From Lachnospiraceae bacterium (GTDB lineage: Bacteria; Bacillota; Clostridia; Lachnospirales; Lachnospiraceae): a DNA stretch of 64,000 bases. Positions 29,376-39,360 of the stretch are shown here, one piece after another. Where the stretch lies: positions 1 through 64,000 of the forward strand of contig JAILKJ010000016.1 in NCBI GenBank assembly GCA_024693845.1. The letters run 5' to 3'. Every line of letters starts with the position of its first letter. Positions within the stretch are counted from its first letter, which is position 1. Made by a program: the position numbers and the translations under genes. The notes beneath the pieces were generated by a model. That model saw only the letters and a list, made by a program, of their open reading frames with translations, did no database searches and was not told the DNA's origin.

Positions 29376-30671
29376 ATGGGAGATGTATTGAGCTTCAAAT
29401 GCCCCTGTTGTGTGGCACCGCTGGAGTTTAACGGGGATCAGGGACAGATGACCTGCGAGTACTGCGGATCCAGCTTTACGATGGAGCAGGTGAAGGCAGC
29501 GCAGCAGGCAGATGCACTGGAGGGAGATGCGTCCGAGATGACCTGGTCATCCTCCGAGCCGGAGATGATTCAGGATGCGGACGGCAAGGTCGAGGGATAC
29601 CTTTGCCCTTCCTGCAGCGGCGAGATCATCGCAGACGAGAATACGGCTGCAACGGAATGTCCTTTCTGCGGCAACCAGACCATCATTCCCCAGTCCTTTG
29701 AAGGAATGTACAAGCCGGACGGCATCATTCCCTTTGCCATCGACAAGAGCCATGCCGAGGAGAAGCTGCGTGAATTCTATAAAGGCAAGAAGCTTCTGCC
29801 CAACAGCTTTACGGACAACAATCATATCAAGGCCATCAGCGGCGTATACGTACCCTTCTGGCTGGCTAGTGCTACCGCAAACGGTACGGTGGTCTTCGAC
29901 GGTGTGAAGAACAAGACCGAGAAAAAAGCCAACGAGACCGTTACGATCCAGGATCACTACAATGTGACCAGAGCCGGAAGTCTGGACTTCAAACGGGTTC
30001 CCGCGGACGCATCCTCCAAGATGGACGATGCACTGATGGATTCCCTTGAGCCCTACGATATGGACAAGATCGTGGATTATGACGCGGCATATTTTTCCGG
30101 TTATATGGCTGACAAGTACGATGTTAAGGCGGAGGATATCAAGGATCGCGTGAACAAACGTATCCGCACCACCTTCATCAATGAGATGCGTTCCACCGTT
30201 TCCGGCTATGACAGCGTGGTGAGCAAGAACGATTCGGTGAAGGTCAACGACGGAAAGACGGAATATGCTTTCCTGCCGGTATGGATGCTCAGCACCAAAT
30301 ACAACGACGAAGTGTACACCTTTGCCATGAACGGACAGACCGGTAAGATCTCCGGTTCGCTTCCCATCGATCAGGGAAAATATTGGAAAAATGTTGTCAT
30401 CACCCTTGCCATCGTAGCGGCGGTCATCATGGCCCTGTTCTATTTCGGCGTGATCGGTGCTGGCGGTTTTGCTCTTAAGAGCCTTTGCATCTCCGTAGTG
30501 ATCGGCGCTATCGTAGGTTTCATCCGGGGCGCTATCCTGAAGGGCTCCATGAGCAACGTACATGAACAGAGTGCAGCTGCCCGGTATGCGGTGGAGAACT
30601 CACTTAAGATCAAGACCAAGACCGATACCTTCATGTACTCCAAGAGAGAAGTTAAACCCAACAATAATTAG
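29376..30671 (+). CDS. YdjG-like zinc-ribbon membrane protein (copy 1)
   Basis: The 431-residue protein has two N-terminal zinc ribbons (CPCC with CEYCG, then CPSC with CPFCG, residues 9-110). A conserved body follows (GIIPFAIDKSHAEEKLREFY, VYVPFWLAS, DDALMDSLEPYD), then the block TFAMNGQTGKISGSLP and two C-terminal membrane helices (near 345-395). From memory this is the family of Bacillus subtilis YdjG, which is encoded with PspA- and SPFH-type envelope-stress proteins. A second copy is at 62845-63933. It lies 41 bases before atpB. AGGAGGG lies 9 bases before the ATG. Confidence 0.8.
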   Translation: MGDVLSFKCPCCVAPLEFNGDQGQMTCEYCGSSFTMEQVKAAQQADALEGDASEMTWSSSEPEMIQDADGKVEGYLCPSCSGEIIADENTAATECPFCGNQTIIPQSFEGMYKPDGIIPFAIDKSHAEEKLREFYKGKKLLPNSFTDNNHIKAISGVYVPFWLASATANGTVVFDGVKNKTEKKANETVTIQDHYNVTRAGSLDFKRVPADASSKMDDALMDSLEPYDMDKIVDYDAAYFSGYMADKYDVKAEDIKDRVNKRIRTTFINEMRSTVSGYDSVVSKNDSVKVNDGKTEYAFLPVWMLSTKYNDEVYTFAMNGQTGKISGSLPIDQGKYWKNVVITLAIVAAVIMALFYFGVIGAGGFALKSLCISVVIGAIVGFIRGAILKGSMSNVHEQSAAARYAVENSLKIKTKTDTFMYSKREVKPNNN

Positions 30672-30711
30672 CATTGCCTTACCATAAGCATTTCGGAAGG
30701 GAGATGGTATT

Positions 30712-31398
30712 TTGGAAGCAGTTGCGGAGCATATTCAGGAAGAGCTGAATGTGCAGACTGTCTTTACCATACCGATCGGCGGCGGCTTGCCCGTGGCGGA
30801 ATCCGTGGTGGTCACCTGGATCATCATGGGAGTACTGATCCTGCTGGCATTTTTCCTGACCAGGGGATTTAAGACCAGAAATATCAGCAAAAGACAGGCA
30901 GCCGTGGAGGTTGTCGTGACCAAACTTACGGGTTTGGTGGGCGGTATGCTGGGAGAAGAGGGAGAAAGCTATACCACTTATCTGACAACCGTCCTTTTGT
31001 ATATCGGTATTGCAAACATCATCGGGATCTTCGGGTTCAAATCCCCAACCAAGGATCTGAACGTGACACTGGCTCTGGCGCTGATGAGTATCATCCTGGT
31101 GCAGATCGCCGGGATCCGGGCCAAGGGAGTCAAAGGATGGCTTAAAGCGTTTACACAGCCCATAGCTATTGTGACACCCTTCAATATCCTGGATCTGGTG
31201 ACCAGACCGCTCTCGCTCTGCATGCGACTGTTTGGTAACGTGCTGGGTGCTTTCGTGATCATGAAGCTCATCGAGCAGGTACTGCCTGTTTTCCTGCCGG
31301 CGGTATTTTCGGTGTACTTCGATCTGTTTGACGGTCTGCTGCAGGCATATGTGTTTGTCTTTCTGACCAGTCTCTACATCAAAGAGGCTGTGGAATAA
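30712..31398 (+). CDS. atpB: F-type ATP synthase subunit a
   Basis: The 228-residue integral membrane subunit forms the proton half-channels of Fo. The essential Arg is in MRLFGNVLGAFV (near 173). Five to six helices are visible. It starts at TTG after AAGGGAGATGGTATT. No atpI is present upstream. The operon order is a-c-b-(delta-alpha)-gamma-beta-epsilon. Confidence 0.95.
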   Translation: MEAVAEHIQEELNVQTVFTIPIGGGLPVAESVVVTWIIMGVLILLAFFLTRGFKTRNISKRQAAVEVVVTKLTGLVGGMLGEEGESYTTYLTTVLLYIGIANIIGIFGFKSPTKDLNVTLALALMSIILVQIAGIRAKGVKGWLKAFTQPIAIVTPFNILDLVTRPLSLCMRLFGNVLGAFVIMKLIEQVLPVFLPAVFSVYFDLFDGLLQAYVFVFLTSLYIKEAVE

Positions 31399-31449
31399 GG
31401 GTAAGAAGTAAAATATCTACGAAGAATCATAAGGATAGGAGGAAACAAC

Positions 31450-31674
31450 ATGAACTCACTCATTGCAATTGGTGCAGGTATCGCAGTATTCGGTGCTCTC
31501 GGTGCCGGTGTCGGAATCGGTATCGCTACGGGAAAGGCCGTTGAAGCGGTTGCCCGTCAGCCGGAAGCCGACAGCAAGATCATGAAGAACCTGATCCTGG
31601 GTTGTGCACTGGCAGAGGCTACCGCTATCTATTGTTTCGTTATTGCGATCATGATCATCATGTTCTTTAAATGA
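31450..31674 (+). CDS. atpE: F-type ATP synthase subunit c
   Basis: The 74-residue hairpin forms the rotor ring. The polar loop is ARQPEA, and the ion-binding Glu is in CALAEATAIY in the second helix (residue 58). In the first helix the Gln used by Na+-type rings is Ile (GVGIGIATGK), and the Ser after the Glu is Ala, so a proton-type ring is inferred. AGGAGGAAACAAC lies just before ATG. Confidence 0.96.
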   Translation: MNSLIAIGAGIAVFGALGAGVGIGIATGKAVEAVARQPEADSKIMKNLILGCALAEATAIYCFVIAIMIIMFFK

Positions 31675-31696
31675 TAGACGTTGAAAGGATTCAACT

Positions 31697-32185
31697 ATGT
31701 TAAGAATTGATATCAATCTGATCTTTACCGTTATCAATATCCTGGTCCTGGCCATTGCCATGAAGATCTTTCTGTTCAAACCCGTTAAGGATATCATCGA
31801 CAAGAGACAGAAGGAAGCCGACGAGGAGTATGAGAAGGCGACGGTTGCCAAAAACAAGGCGGATGAGCTCAGACAGCAGTATGATGACTCGCTTTTGAAG
31901 CTGGAGGAAGAGAAGAAGGAAACGCTGCGCACCGCCCGTAAAAACGCGGACTCGGAGTATCAGCGCATCATCGGCCTGGCGGAATCCAAAGCGGCCACGA
32001 TCAAATCCGATGCCCAGATCCAGGCAGAGTCCACCCGTCAGCAGGTGCTCAAGCGTGCCGAGCGTGAGATCGCCGACATGGTCCTTAACGCTACGGAGAA
32101 GATGACCGGCGAAGCGGTAGGCGGCAAAGAGATCAACAGCAGTCTGTATGATGAATTCTTGAGTAAGGCAGGTGAGGAGCAGTGA
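31697..32185 (+). CDS. atpF: F-type ATP synthase subunit b
   Basis: The 162-residue protein has one N-terminal membrane helix (LIFTVINILVLAIAMKIFLF) followed by a long charged coiled coil and forms the peripheral stalk. The stop overlaps the start of the next gene (GTGA at 32182), so translation is coupled to the delta-alpha fusion. Confidence 0.94.
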   Translation: MLRIDINLIFTVINILVLAIAMKIFLFKPVKDIIDKRQKEADEEYEKATVAKNKADELRQQYDDSLLKLEEEKKETLRTARKNADSEYQRIIGLAESKAATIKSDAQIQAESTRQQVLKRAEREIADMVLNATEKMTGEAVGGKEINSSLYDEFLSKAGEEQ

Positions 32186-34284
32186 CGGATAAGGTAAAAT
32201 ATTATGCCCAGATGCTGATCACCAACGGCATTCCCAAGTCTCTGATGCAGCAGACCACGGAGATCCTCGAGGCCGTACCCGAGATCCGGCTTGAGTTCGA
32301 GAACCCGGCGGTTTCCATCGAAAAGAAACATACGGTGATCGACAAGGTCTTTCCCAAGCCGGCCCGCAACTCCTTAAAGCTGCTCTGCGACAACGGAGAT
32401 TTTTCTCTGTACGACGATGTGCTGGAGGCATATGATGAGCTGATGGAAAAGCCGTCCAAAACGGTGACAAAGGCTTATCTTACCTATGTGGACAAGCCCT
32501 CCGACGAGCAGATCGAAAGGATCCGCTCCTTTGTGGAAAAGGAGACCAATTCCGAGAATATCGAGATCGTTCTGCGCAAGGATGATTCCCTGGGCAGCGG
32601 TTTTGTTCTCAAGATTGGGGCCAAGGAATACGACTGGAGTGAGAGCGGCAGACTGGACCAGCTCAAGGAAAACCTGATCCGTTCCGTTTTCCGGATCAGT
32701 AAACATAGCTTTTCCGAGGAGGGTATCATTTCGATCCTCCGCAGCAGCGTGGAAGATTTCGAGCTGCAGGCCCAGGATATGGAAGTGGGCCTTGTGACCT
32801 GGGTGGGAGACGGTATCGCCAACGTAGACGGTATCGACCACGCGGCATACGGCGAGATCGTCATTTTTGACTGCGGTATCAAGGGTATGGTACAGGATGT
32901 CAGACGTGACGACATCGGCGTTATCCTGTTCGGACCCGATACAGAGCTGTACGAAGGCAGCAGAGTGGTACGAAGCGGACGTATGGGCGGTGTCCCCGTG
33001 GGAAAAGAGTTCCTGGGGCGTATCGTCAATGCTCTGGGTGATCCCATCGACGGACTGGGTGAGATCGACTCCGACGGATTCCGCAGAATGGAGAATCCCG
33101 CACCCTCCATCGCAGATCGTAAATCAGTATCCGTTCCCATGGAAACGGGTATCCTTTCCATAGATTCCATGTTCCCCATCGGACGTGGTCAGAGAGAGTT
33201 GATCATCGGTGACAGGCAGACCGGTAAGACGTCCATCGCCATCGATACGATCTTAAACCAGAAGGGCAAGGATGTGGTATGTATTTATGTGGCCATCGGC
33301 CAGAAGGCTTCCACCATTGCCCAGCTGGTCAATACCCTGAAGCAGCATGATGCCCTTTCCTATACCACTGTGTATTGTGCTACGGCGTCGGATCCGGCTC
33401 CCATGCAGTACGTGGTACCCTACAGTGCAACGGCGCTGGCAGAGTACTTCATGCTCCGCGGCCGGGACGTACTGATCGTTTATGATGATCTTTCCAAGCA
33501 TGCGGTGGCTTACAGGGCCATCTCCCTTTTACTGGAGCGTCCTCCGGGACGTGAGGCATATCCGGGAGATGTATTCTATCTGCATTCGAGACTCCTGGAG
33601 CGTTCGGCCAGGCTTTCACCGGCAGCGGGCGGTGGTTCCATCACGGCGTTGCCCATCATTGAGACCCAGGCCGGAGATGTATCCGCATACATCCCCACCA
33701 ACGTGATCTCCATCACGGACGGGCAGATCTATCTGGAAAGCGAACTGTTCAATGCGGGACAACGTCCTGCCGTGAACGTAGGTCTTTCCGTATCCCGTGT
33801 AGGTGGTGCCGCACAGTGGCCGGCTATGAAAAAAGCAGCCGGTTCGGTACGTATCGATCTGGCGCAGTATCGGGAGATGGAGGTCTTCACCCAGTTTTCT
33901 TCCGATCTGGACGAGAGCACCAAGAAGCAGCTGGCACACGGACGTGCCCTGATGGAGCTTTTGAAGCAGCCCATCGGAAAGCCTCTTTCCATGCCCCAGC
34001 AGGTGATCCTTCTGGTGTCCGCAGGGATCGGGGTCTTCGATAAGATCCCCGTGGAAAACATCTCCGTTTTCAGGGAGGAGCTGCTGGAATACTTTGCGGA
34101 GAATCACTCCGATATCATAAACGAACTGGAAAACCAGGGTGTTTTAAACGACGATCTTCGGGCAGCCATTGAAGAGGGAGCAACTACCCTTGCCGAAGAC
34201 ATCAGCGCTGAGGATGTGCCTCCCGCTGAAGAGGTCTCGACGACCCTTCCCGAGACGGAGGCCGTATTTGTAAAGAACAACTAA
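32182..34284 (+). CDS. Fused ATP synthase delta-alpha subunit (700 aa)
   Basis: One uninterrupted frame encodes both subunits. Residues 1 to about 175 match the delta (OSCP) subunit: an N-terminal helical bundle and then SLGSGFVLKIGAKEYDWS and RLDQLKENL near its normal end. From about 176 the alpha subunit follows with its usual N-terminal helix (EEGIISILRSSVEDFE), then VGDGIANVDGID, Walker A GDRQTGKT (near 346) and VGLSVSRVGGAAQ with the Arg finger. The C-terminus has an acidic 30-residue extension (AEDVPPAEEVSTT). Since the delta N-terminal domain normally grips the alpha N-terminus, fusion would tether the stator to one or all three alpha chains. It starts at GTG. Confidence 0.93.
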   Translation: MTDKVKYYAQMLITNGIPKSLMQQTTEILEAVPEIRLEFENPAVSIEKKHTVIDKVFPKPARNSLKLLCDNGDFSLYDDVLEAYDELMEKPSKTVTKAYLTYVDKPSDEQIERIRSFVEKETNSENIEIVLRKDDSLGSGFVLKIGAKEYDWSESGRLDQLKENLIRSVFRISKHSFSEEGIISILRSSVEDFELQAQDMEVGLVTWVGDGIANVDGIDHAAYGEIVIFDCGIKGMVQDVRRDDIGVILFGPDTELYEGSRVVRSGRMGGVPVGKEFLGRIVNALGDPIDGLGEIDSDGFRRMENPAPSIADRKSVSVPMETGILSIDSMFPIGRGQRELIIGDRQTGKTSIAIDTILNQKGKDVVCIYVAIGQKASTIAQLVNTLKQHDALSYTTVYCATASDPAPMQYVVPYSATALAEYFMLRGRDVLIVYDDLSKHAVAYRAISLLLERPPGREAYPGDVFYLHSRLLERSARLSPAAGGGSITALPIIETQAGDVSAYIPTNVISITDGQIYLESELFNAGQRPAVNVGLSVSRVGGAAQWPAMKKAAGSVRIDLAQYREMEVFTQFSSDLDESTKKQLAHGRALMELLKQPIGKPLSMPQQVILLVSAGIGVFDKIPVENISVFREELLEYFAENHSDIINELENQGVLNDDLRAAIEEGATTLAEDISAEDVPPAEEVSTTLPETEAVFVKNN

Positions 34285-34305
34285 ACCTGATACGGGATAA
34301 CGACA

Positions 34306-35280
34306 TTGGCTAATGCGAAAGAGATTCAAAACCGCATAAAGAGTATTCAGGATACCATGAAGATCACCAAGGCCATGTACCTGATGAGCTCCATGAAGCT
34401 TCGAAAAGCCAGACAGAAGCTATCGGATACGGAGCCCTATTTCTTCGCCCTGGAAGAGGAGATCACGGATATCCTGCTGCATTTTCCCGCACTGGAGGAT
34501 GTGTTCTTCGATAACCGGAGTGAGGATAAGCGGGAGACCGTTAAGCATCGTGCCTACATCGTCATGACGGCCGATAAGGGAATGGCAGGGGCCTATAACC
34601 ACAACGTGCTCAAACGGACCCAGCAGCTGCTTAACACGCTGAAGCAGCAGTACGGCGATGACAAGGAGAGAGAGAACAGACTCTTTGTTGTCGGAGAGCT
34701 GGGGCGGGCATTTTTCCGGGGACAGGGTTACCCCATAGAGCCGGATTTCTTCTTCTCTGCCAACAATCCCACTATGCACAGGGCAAGGCAGATCACGGGA
34801 CGGATCATGGATCTGTATGTGGGAGAGGAACTGGACGAGGTCTTTTTGATCTACACGAGAATGGTCAACTCCATGAAGGAGACCGTAGAGGTAGAAAGAC
34901 TTCTCCCCCTGAAGACAAGTGAGTTCGTCCGTAAGGAGATCCAGGATAAGATCGATCAGGGCCTTCTGAATCCGGAGGTCATCGACGAGAAGGACGACTG
35001 GTATCTGTTCTATCCCACTCCCCGGGCCATCCTGGAGAAGCTGGTGCTCAACTACCTGACGGGCTTTATCTACGGTGCCATGGTAGAGGCTCATGCCAGT
35101 GAGGAAAACGCCCGGATGATGGCGATGCAGTCAGCAACGGATAACGCACAGCTCATGCTCAATGAGCTGTCGGTGGAATACAACAGGGTCAGACAGGCGG
35201 CGATCACCCAGGAGATCACGGAGGTCATCAGCGGTGCCAAGGCCCTGAAGAAAAAGAAAGAAGCTATGAAGAAAGGATAG
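34306..35280 (+). CDS. atpG: F-type ATP synthase subunit gamma
   Basis: The 324-residue central-stalk subunit starts at TTG and reads LANAKEIQNRIKSIQDTMKITKAM. The C-terminal helix (NARMMAMQSATDNAQ and RQAAITQEITEVISGA) is conserved. It is longer than the usual 285-290 residues, with an extra segment near 225-245 (NPEVIDEKDDWYLFYPTPRA) and additional residues near 60-80. These lie in the globular Rossmann part, outside the coiled coil. Confidence 0.94.
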   Translation: MANAKEIQNRIKSIQDTMKITKAMYLMSSMKLRKARQKLSDTEPYFFALEEEITDILLHFPALEDVFFDNRSEDKRETVKHRAYIVMTADKGMAGAYNHNVLKRTQQLLNTLKQQYGDDKERENRLFVVGELGRAFFRGQGYPIEPDFFFSANNPTMHRARQITGRIMDLYVGEELDEVFLIYTRMVNSMKETVEVERLLPLKTSEFVRKEIQDKIDQGLLNPEVIDEKDDWYLFYPTPRAILEKLVLNYLTGFIYGAMVEAHASEENARMMAMQSATDNAQLMLNELSVEYNRVRQAAITQEITEVISGAKALKKKKEAMKKG

Positions 35281-36678
<1,398 letters not shown>

Positions 36679-36682
36679 GGAT

Positions 36683-37099
36683 ATGAAAACATTCAGGCTG
36701 AGAGTCCTGGCCTGTGACAGGGTATTTTACGACGGAGAGTGTCGTATGCTGATCTTTCCTTCCTTCGACGGAGAGATGGCTGTCATGGCGGGACATGAAA
36801 GAATGAGTACGGCCATAGAAGTGGGGGAGATCCGCTTTCAGGATGAAAAGGGAGAGTGGCAGTCCGCCATAGTTTCCGACGGTCTTTTGAAGGTTGAAAA
36901 GACCAAGGTAAGCCTTTTGGTCTATTCAGCGGAACGTCCCGACGAGATCGATGCCTTCCGGGCGGAGGCGGCGATGGAGCGGGCAAAGGAGCAGCTTTCC
37001 CAGCAGCAGAGCATTGTGGAATATCATATTTCGAGAGCCAACCTGGCAAGGGCCATGGCAAGGCTCCGCGGCGCAGGCAAACACATGCCTGATGCCTGA
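36683..37099 (+). CDS. atpC: F-type ATP synthase subunit epsilon
   Basis: The 138-residue subunit has the N-terminal beta sandwich (RVLACDRVFYDGECRMLIFPS, DGEMAVMAGHERM) and a C-terminal helical pair (EAAMERAKEQLSQQQ) that can inhibit rotation in other bacteria. It is the last ATP synthase gene. The Mrp module begins 14 bases later with no terminator between. Confidence 0.94.
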   Translation: MKTFRLRVLACDRVFYDGECRMLIFPSFDGEMAVMAGHERMSTAIEVGEIRFQDEKGEWQSAIVSDGLLKVEKTKVSLLVYSAERPDEIDAFRAEAAMERAKEQLSQQQSIVEYHISRANLARAMARLRGAGKHMPDA

Positions 37100-37113
37100 C
37101 AGAGGCGATTTAC

Positions 37114-37566
37114 ATGTATTTGGGTATCATACTGTTGTGGATCATATTGAACGGCCGGATCACGGGAGAGATCCTGATCTTCGGGATCATGATCAGTGTG
37201 GCAGTCTCGCTGTTCTCCATAAAGGTCATGGGTTATTCTATGAAAAGTGACGAGAGGTTCCTTCGGAATCTGCCGCTTTTCATAGGATATATTTTTGTGC
37301 TGATCTGGGAGATCATAAAGGCAGCACTGGCGGTGGCATTTTTATCCCTGGGAAGGACAAAGCCGGATCCCCAGATCATGGAGTTTCACTCGGGACTTAC
37401 AAGCGATCTGCAGAACGTGATGCTGGCCAATTCCATCACCCTGACGCCGGGGACCATCACCGTGTTCCAGGAGGGTGACCGTTTTGTGGTACACTGCCTT
37501 CGAAAGGAATACGGCGAAGGCCTTGAGGACTGCATTTTTGTAAGGATGCTCAGGAAGTTTAAGTAG
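37114..37566 (+). CDS. mrpE: Mrp antiporter subunit E (MbhA-like)
   Basis: The 150-residue protein has three membrane helices and the family pattern of MrpE: ILLWIILNGRITGEILIFG, then the conserved RNLPLFIGYIFVLIWEIIKA and ANSITLTPGTITVFQ (near 107). MrpE is an accessory part of the multisubunit Na+(K+)/H+ antiporter. It is the first gene of the antiporter unit and is probably co-transcribed with the ATP synthase genes. Confidence 0.92.
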   Translation: MYLGIILLWIILNGRITGEILIFGIMISVAVSLFSIKVMGYSMKSDERFLRNLPLFIGYIFVLIWEIIKAALAVAFLSLGRTKPDPQIMEFHSGLTSDLQNVMLANSITLTPGTITVFQEGDRFVVHCLRKEYGEGLEDCIFVRMLRKFK

Positions 37567-37590
37567 AACATAAGGAAAGGAAACTGCGAA

Positions 37591-37950
37591 ATGTCAGTTG
37601 AAGCAGCTTACCATTATCTTTATATGACGGTGCTGATCCTGTTTGCGCTGCTTGCCACGGTCATGATGATCCGTGCCATCATCGGACCGCGGATCACGGA
37701 CAGGGTGTTGTCGGTGAACATGATAGGTACCATTGTGATCAGCTGTATCGCCGTGCTTTCGGTGATGCTGAAGGAAAGCTATCTGGTGGACGTGGCGCTG
37801 ATCTATGCCATGATCAGCTTTATATCCGTGCTGATCCTGATCTCGGTCTATCTGCCCAACAGACAGCTTCGTGACAGCAGTCTGAAGGAGCAGACCGGTA
37901 AGCAGTCGGGCCGCGGATCCGGCAAAAGAAAGCGGGGGAAGAGCAAATGA
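37591..37950 (+). CDS. mrpF: Mrp antiporter subunit F (MbhB-like)
   Basis: The 119-residue protein has three helices, the motif IIGPRITDRVLSVNMIG near 30-45 and VDVALIYAMISFISV near 68. A basic 25-residue tail (QTGKQSGRGSGKRKRGKSK) extends beyond the usual family length. The stop overlaps the next start (ATGA). Confidence 0.92.
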   Translation: MSVEAAYHYLYMTVLILFALLATVMMIRAIIGPRITDRVLSVNMIGTIVISCIAVLSVMLKESYLVDVALIYAMISFISVLILISVYLPNRQLRDSSLKEQTGKQSGRGSGKRKRGKSK

Positions 37951-38276
37951 CGGCAGAATGGATCAGATTTATCATTACGGCTGTCCTGATGGCAGTGGGG
38001 CTCTTCTTTTTTGCAACGGCCGTTCTGGGTGCCAACCGTTTCGGCTTTGTGATGAACAGAATGCATGCTGCCGGCATCGGTGATACTGCGGGATTGTTTT
38101 TCGTGATCCTCGCGCTCTTTGTGGCATCGGGGGTTCATGCGGACACTCTCAAGCTTTCGCTGATCGTGTTCTTCATGTGGTTCACTTCTCCCGTATCGTC
38201 TCATTTTCTGAGTCAGATCGAGTATTATACGAACCCGGAGTTATATCGTTTTATGAAAAGAAAGGAAGAGCCTTAA
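37947..38276 (+). CDS. mrpG: Mrp antiporter subunit G (MbhC-like)
   Basis: The 109-residue protein has three helices and the family blocks FFFATAVLGANRFGFVMNRMHAAGIGDT (near 22-49) and FFMWFTSPVSSHFLS (near 75). Its stop shares a base with the next start (TAATG). Confidence 0.92.
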   Translation: MTAEWIRFIITAVLMAVGLFFFATAVLGANRFGFVMNRMHAAGIGDTAGLFFVILALFVASGVHADTLKLSLIVFFMWFTSPVSSHFLSQIEYYTNPELYRFMKRKEEP

Positions 38277-38566
38277 TGGGAACAACTGAGATCTTCAGGA
38301 TCGTGCTTCTGGTGCTGCTGATCGCCTGCGCCGTGGCGGTGAACCTGACGAAAAACCTGATGCAGGCCGTGATCATCTTCATGTCCTACAGCTCCATCAT
38401 GTGCATCCTCTGGATCCTGATGCAGTCACCCGATCTGGCCATCACGGAGGCGGCTGTGGGTGCCGGTATCAGCGGGACCCTGTTTTTGATGACGCTGAAA
38501 AAAATAGAAGCCGAGGATGCCGGCGAGAAAAAGAGGAAAAAGAAAAGGGCGGGAAAACGATCATGA
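38276..38566 (+). CDS. DUF4040 / MbhD-like antiporter subunit
   Basis: The 96-residue protein matches the DUF4040 (MbhD) family, which equals part of the C-terminal region of MrpA in classical Mrp antiporters. The signature is SPDLAITEAAVGAGISGTLF (near 50). It has three helices and a basic tail. The true start is the ATG at 38276 in the TAATG overlap; a longer upstream frame lies inside mrpG. The stop overlaps the next start (ATGA). Confidence 0.88.
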   Translation: MGTTEIFRIVLLVLLIACAVAVNLTKNLMQAVIIFMSYSSIMCILWILMQSPDLAITEAAVGAGISGTLFLMTLKKIEAEDAGEKKRKKKRAGKRS

Positions 38567-39360
38567 AAAAGGCCTTTCACAGATTTTACAACCTGATCGC
38601 CGTGATCTGCTGTCTTTTGCTCATCGGCGTGCTGCTCTATGCGGTATCCATGCTCCCCCACTACGGGCAGGAGAATCCCCGCAGTGTAGAAGTGGTGGAG
38701 CGGTATGTTCATGACGGTCTTGAGGAGACCGGCGCCACCAATATTGTGGCGGGCATGATCCTGGATTACCGTGCCTTTGATACTCTGGGAGAATCCCATG
38801 TCCTCTTCACGGCTCTGATCTGCGTGATCATCCTGCTGGGGAAGGACGTCAAGAACATGCGTCGGGAATATGACGGATACTACACCGTGGAATATGAAAG
38901 CTATCATAAGCTGGCGGATGATAAGATCCTGCGGCTTGTGGGTTATATCCTGCTGCCCTGTCTGTTTCTGTTCGGGATCTATATCCTGTTGAACGGACAG
39001 CTGTCTCCCGGAGGAGGTTTCTCCGGCGGGGCCATCATGGGTGCGGCTCTGATCATTTTTGCCGCGGCCTTCGGATTTGAAACCGTGGATAAGGTCTTTA
39101 CGGAAAAAGTGCTGAAGGGCGTGACTTTTGTTTCCCTGGCCTTCTACAGCTTTGCCAAGGGCTATGTATTTTTCACCGGAGCCAACGGCCTGGAAAACCA
39201 CGTACCGAAGGGAGAGCCGGGGATGATCCTGTCAGGCGGGCTGATCCTGCCGCTGGATATTGCGGTGGGTATGGTGGTAGCCTGCACGATGTACGGTTTC
39301 TACAGTTTGTTCAGAAGAGGGAGTATCGGACATGATCACACATTTATGGATCAACAATGA
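38563..39360 (+). CDS. mrpB: MbhE::MrpB fusion antiporter subunit
   Basis: The 265-residue product has two parts. Residues 1-100 match MbhE, again an MrpA C-terminal element: NPRSVEVVERYVHDGLEETG and then NIVAGMILDYRAFDTLGE. Residues 120-265 match MrpB, with ILLNGQLSPGGGFSGGAIM and a C-terminal block LILPLDIAVGMVVACTMYGFY. The ATG overlaps the stop of the MbhD-like gene. The frame continues upstream, but that part lies within the previous gene and has coding sense only in the other frame. Confidence 0.9.
   Translation: MKKAFHRFYNLIAVICCLLLIGVLLYAVSMLPHYGQENPRSVEVVERYVHDGLEETGATNIVAGMILDYRAFDTLGESHVLFTALICVIILLGKDVKNMRREYDGYYTVEYESYHKLADDKILRLVGYILLPCLFLFGIYILLNGQLSPGGGFSGGAIMGAALIIFAAAFGFETVDKVFTEKVLKGVTFVSLAFYSFAKGYVFFTGANGLENHVPKGEPGMILSGGLILPLDIAVGMVVACTMYGFYSLFRRGSIGHDHTFMDQQ

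Noticed and set aside
38401-38562. N-terminal extension of the MrpB frame
   Set aside because: This part lies inside the MbhD-like gene in another frame; its translation is Gly/Arg/His-rich and unlike the family, while ATG at 38563 matches the MbhE start.
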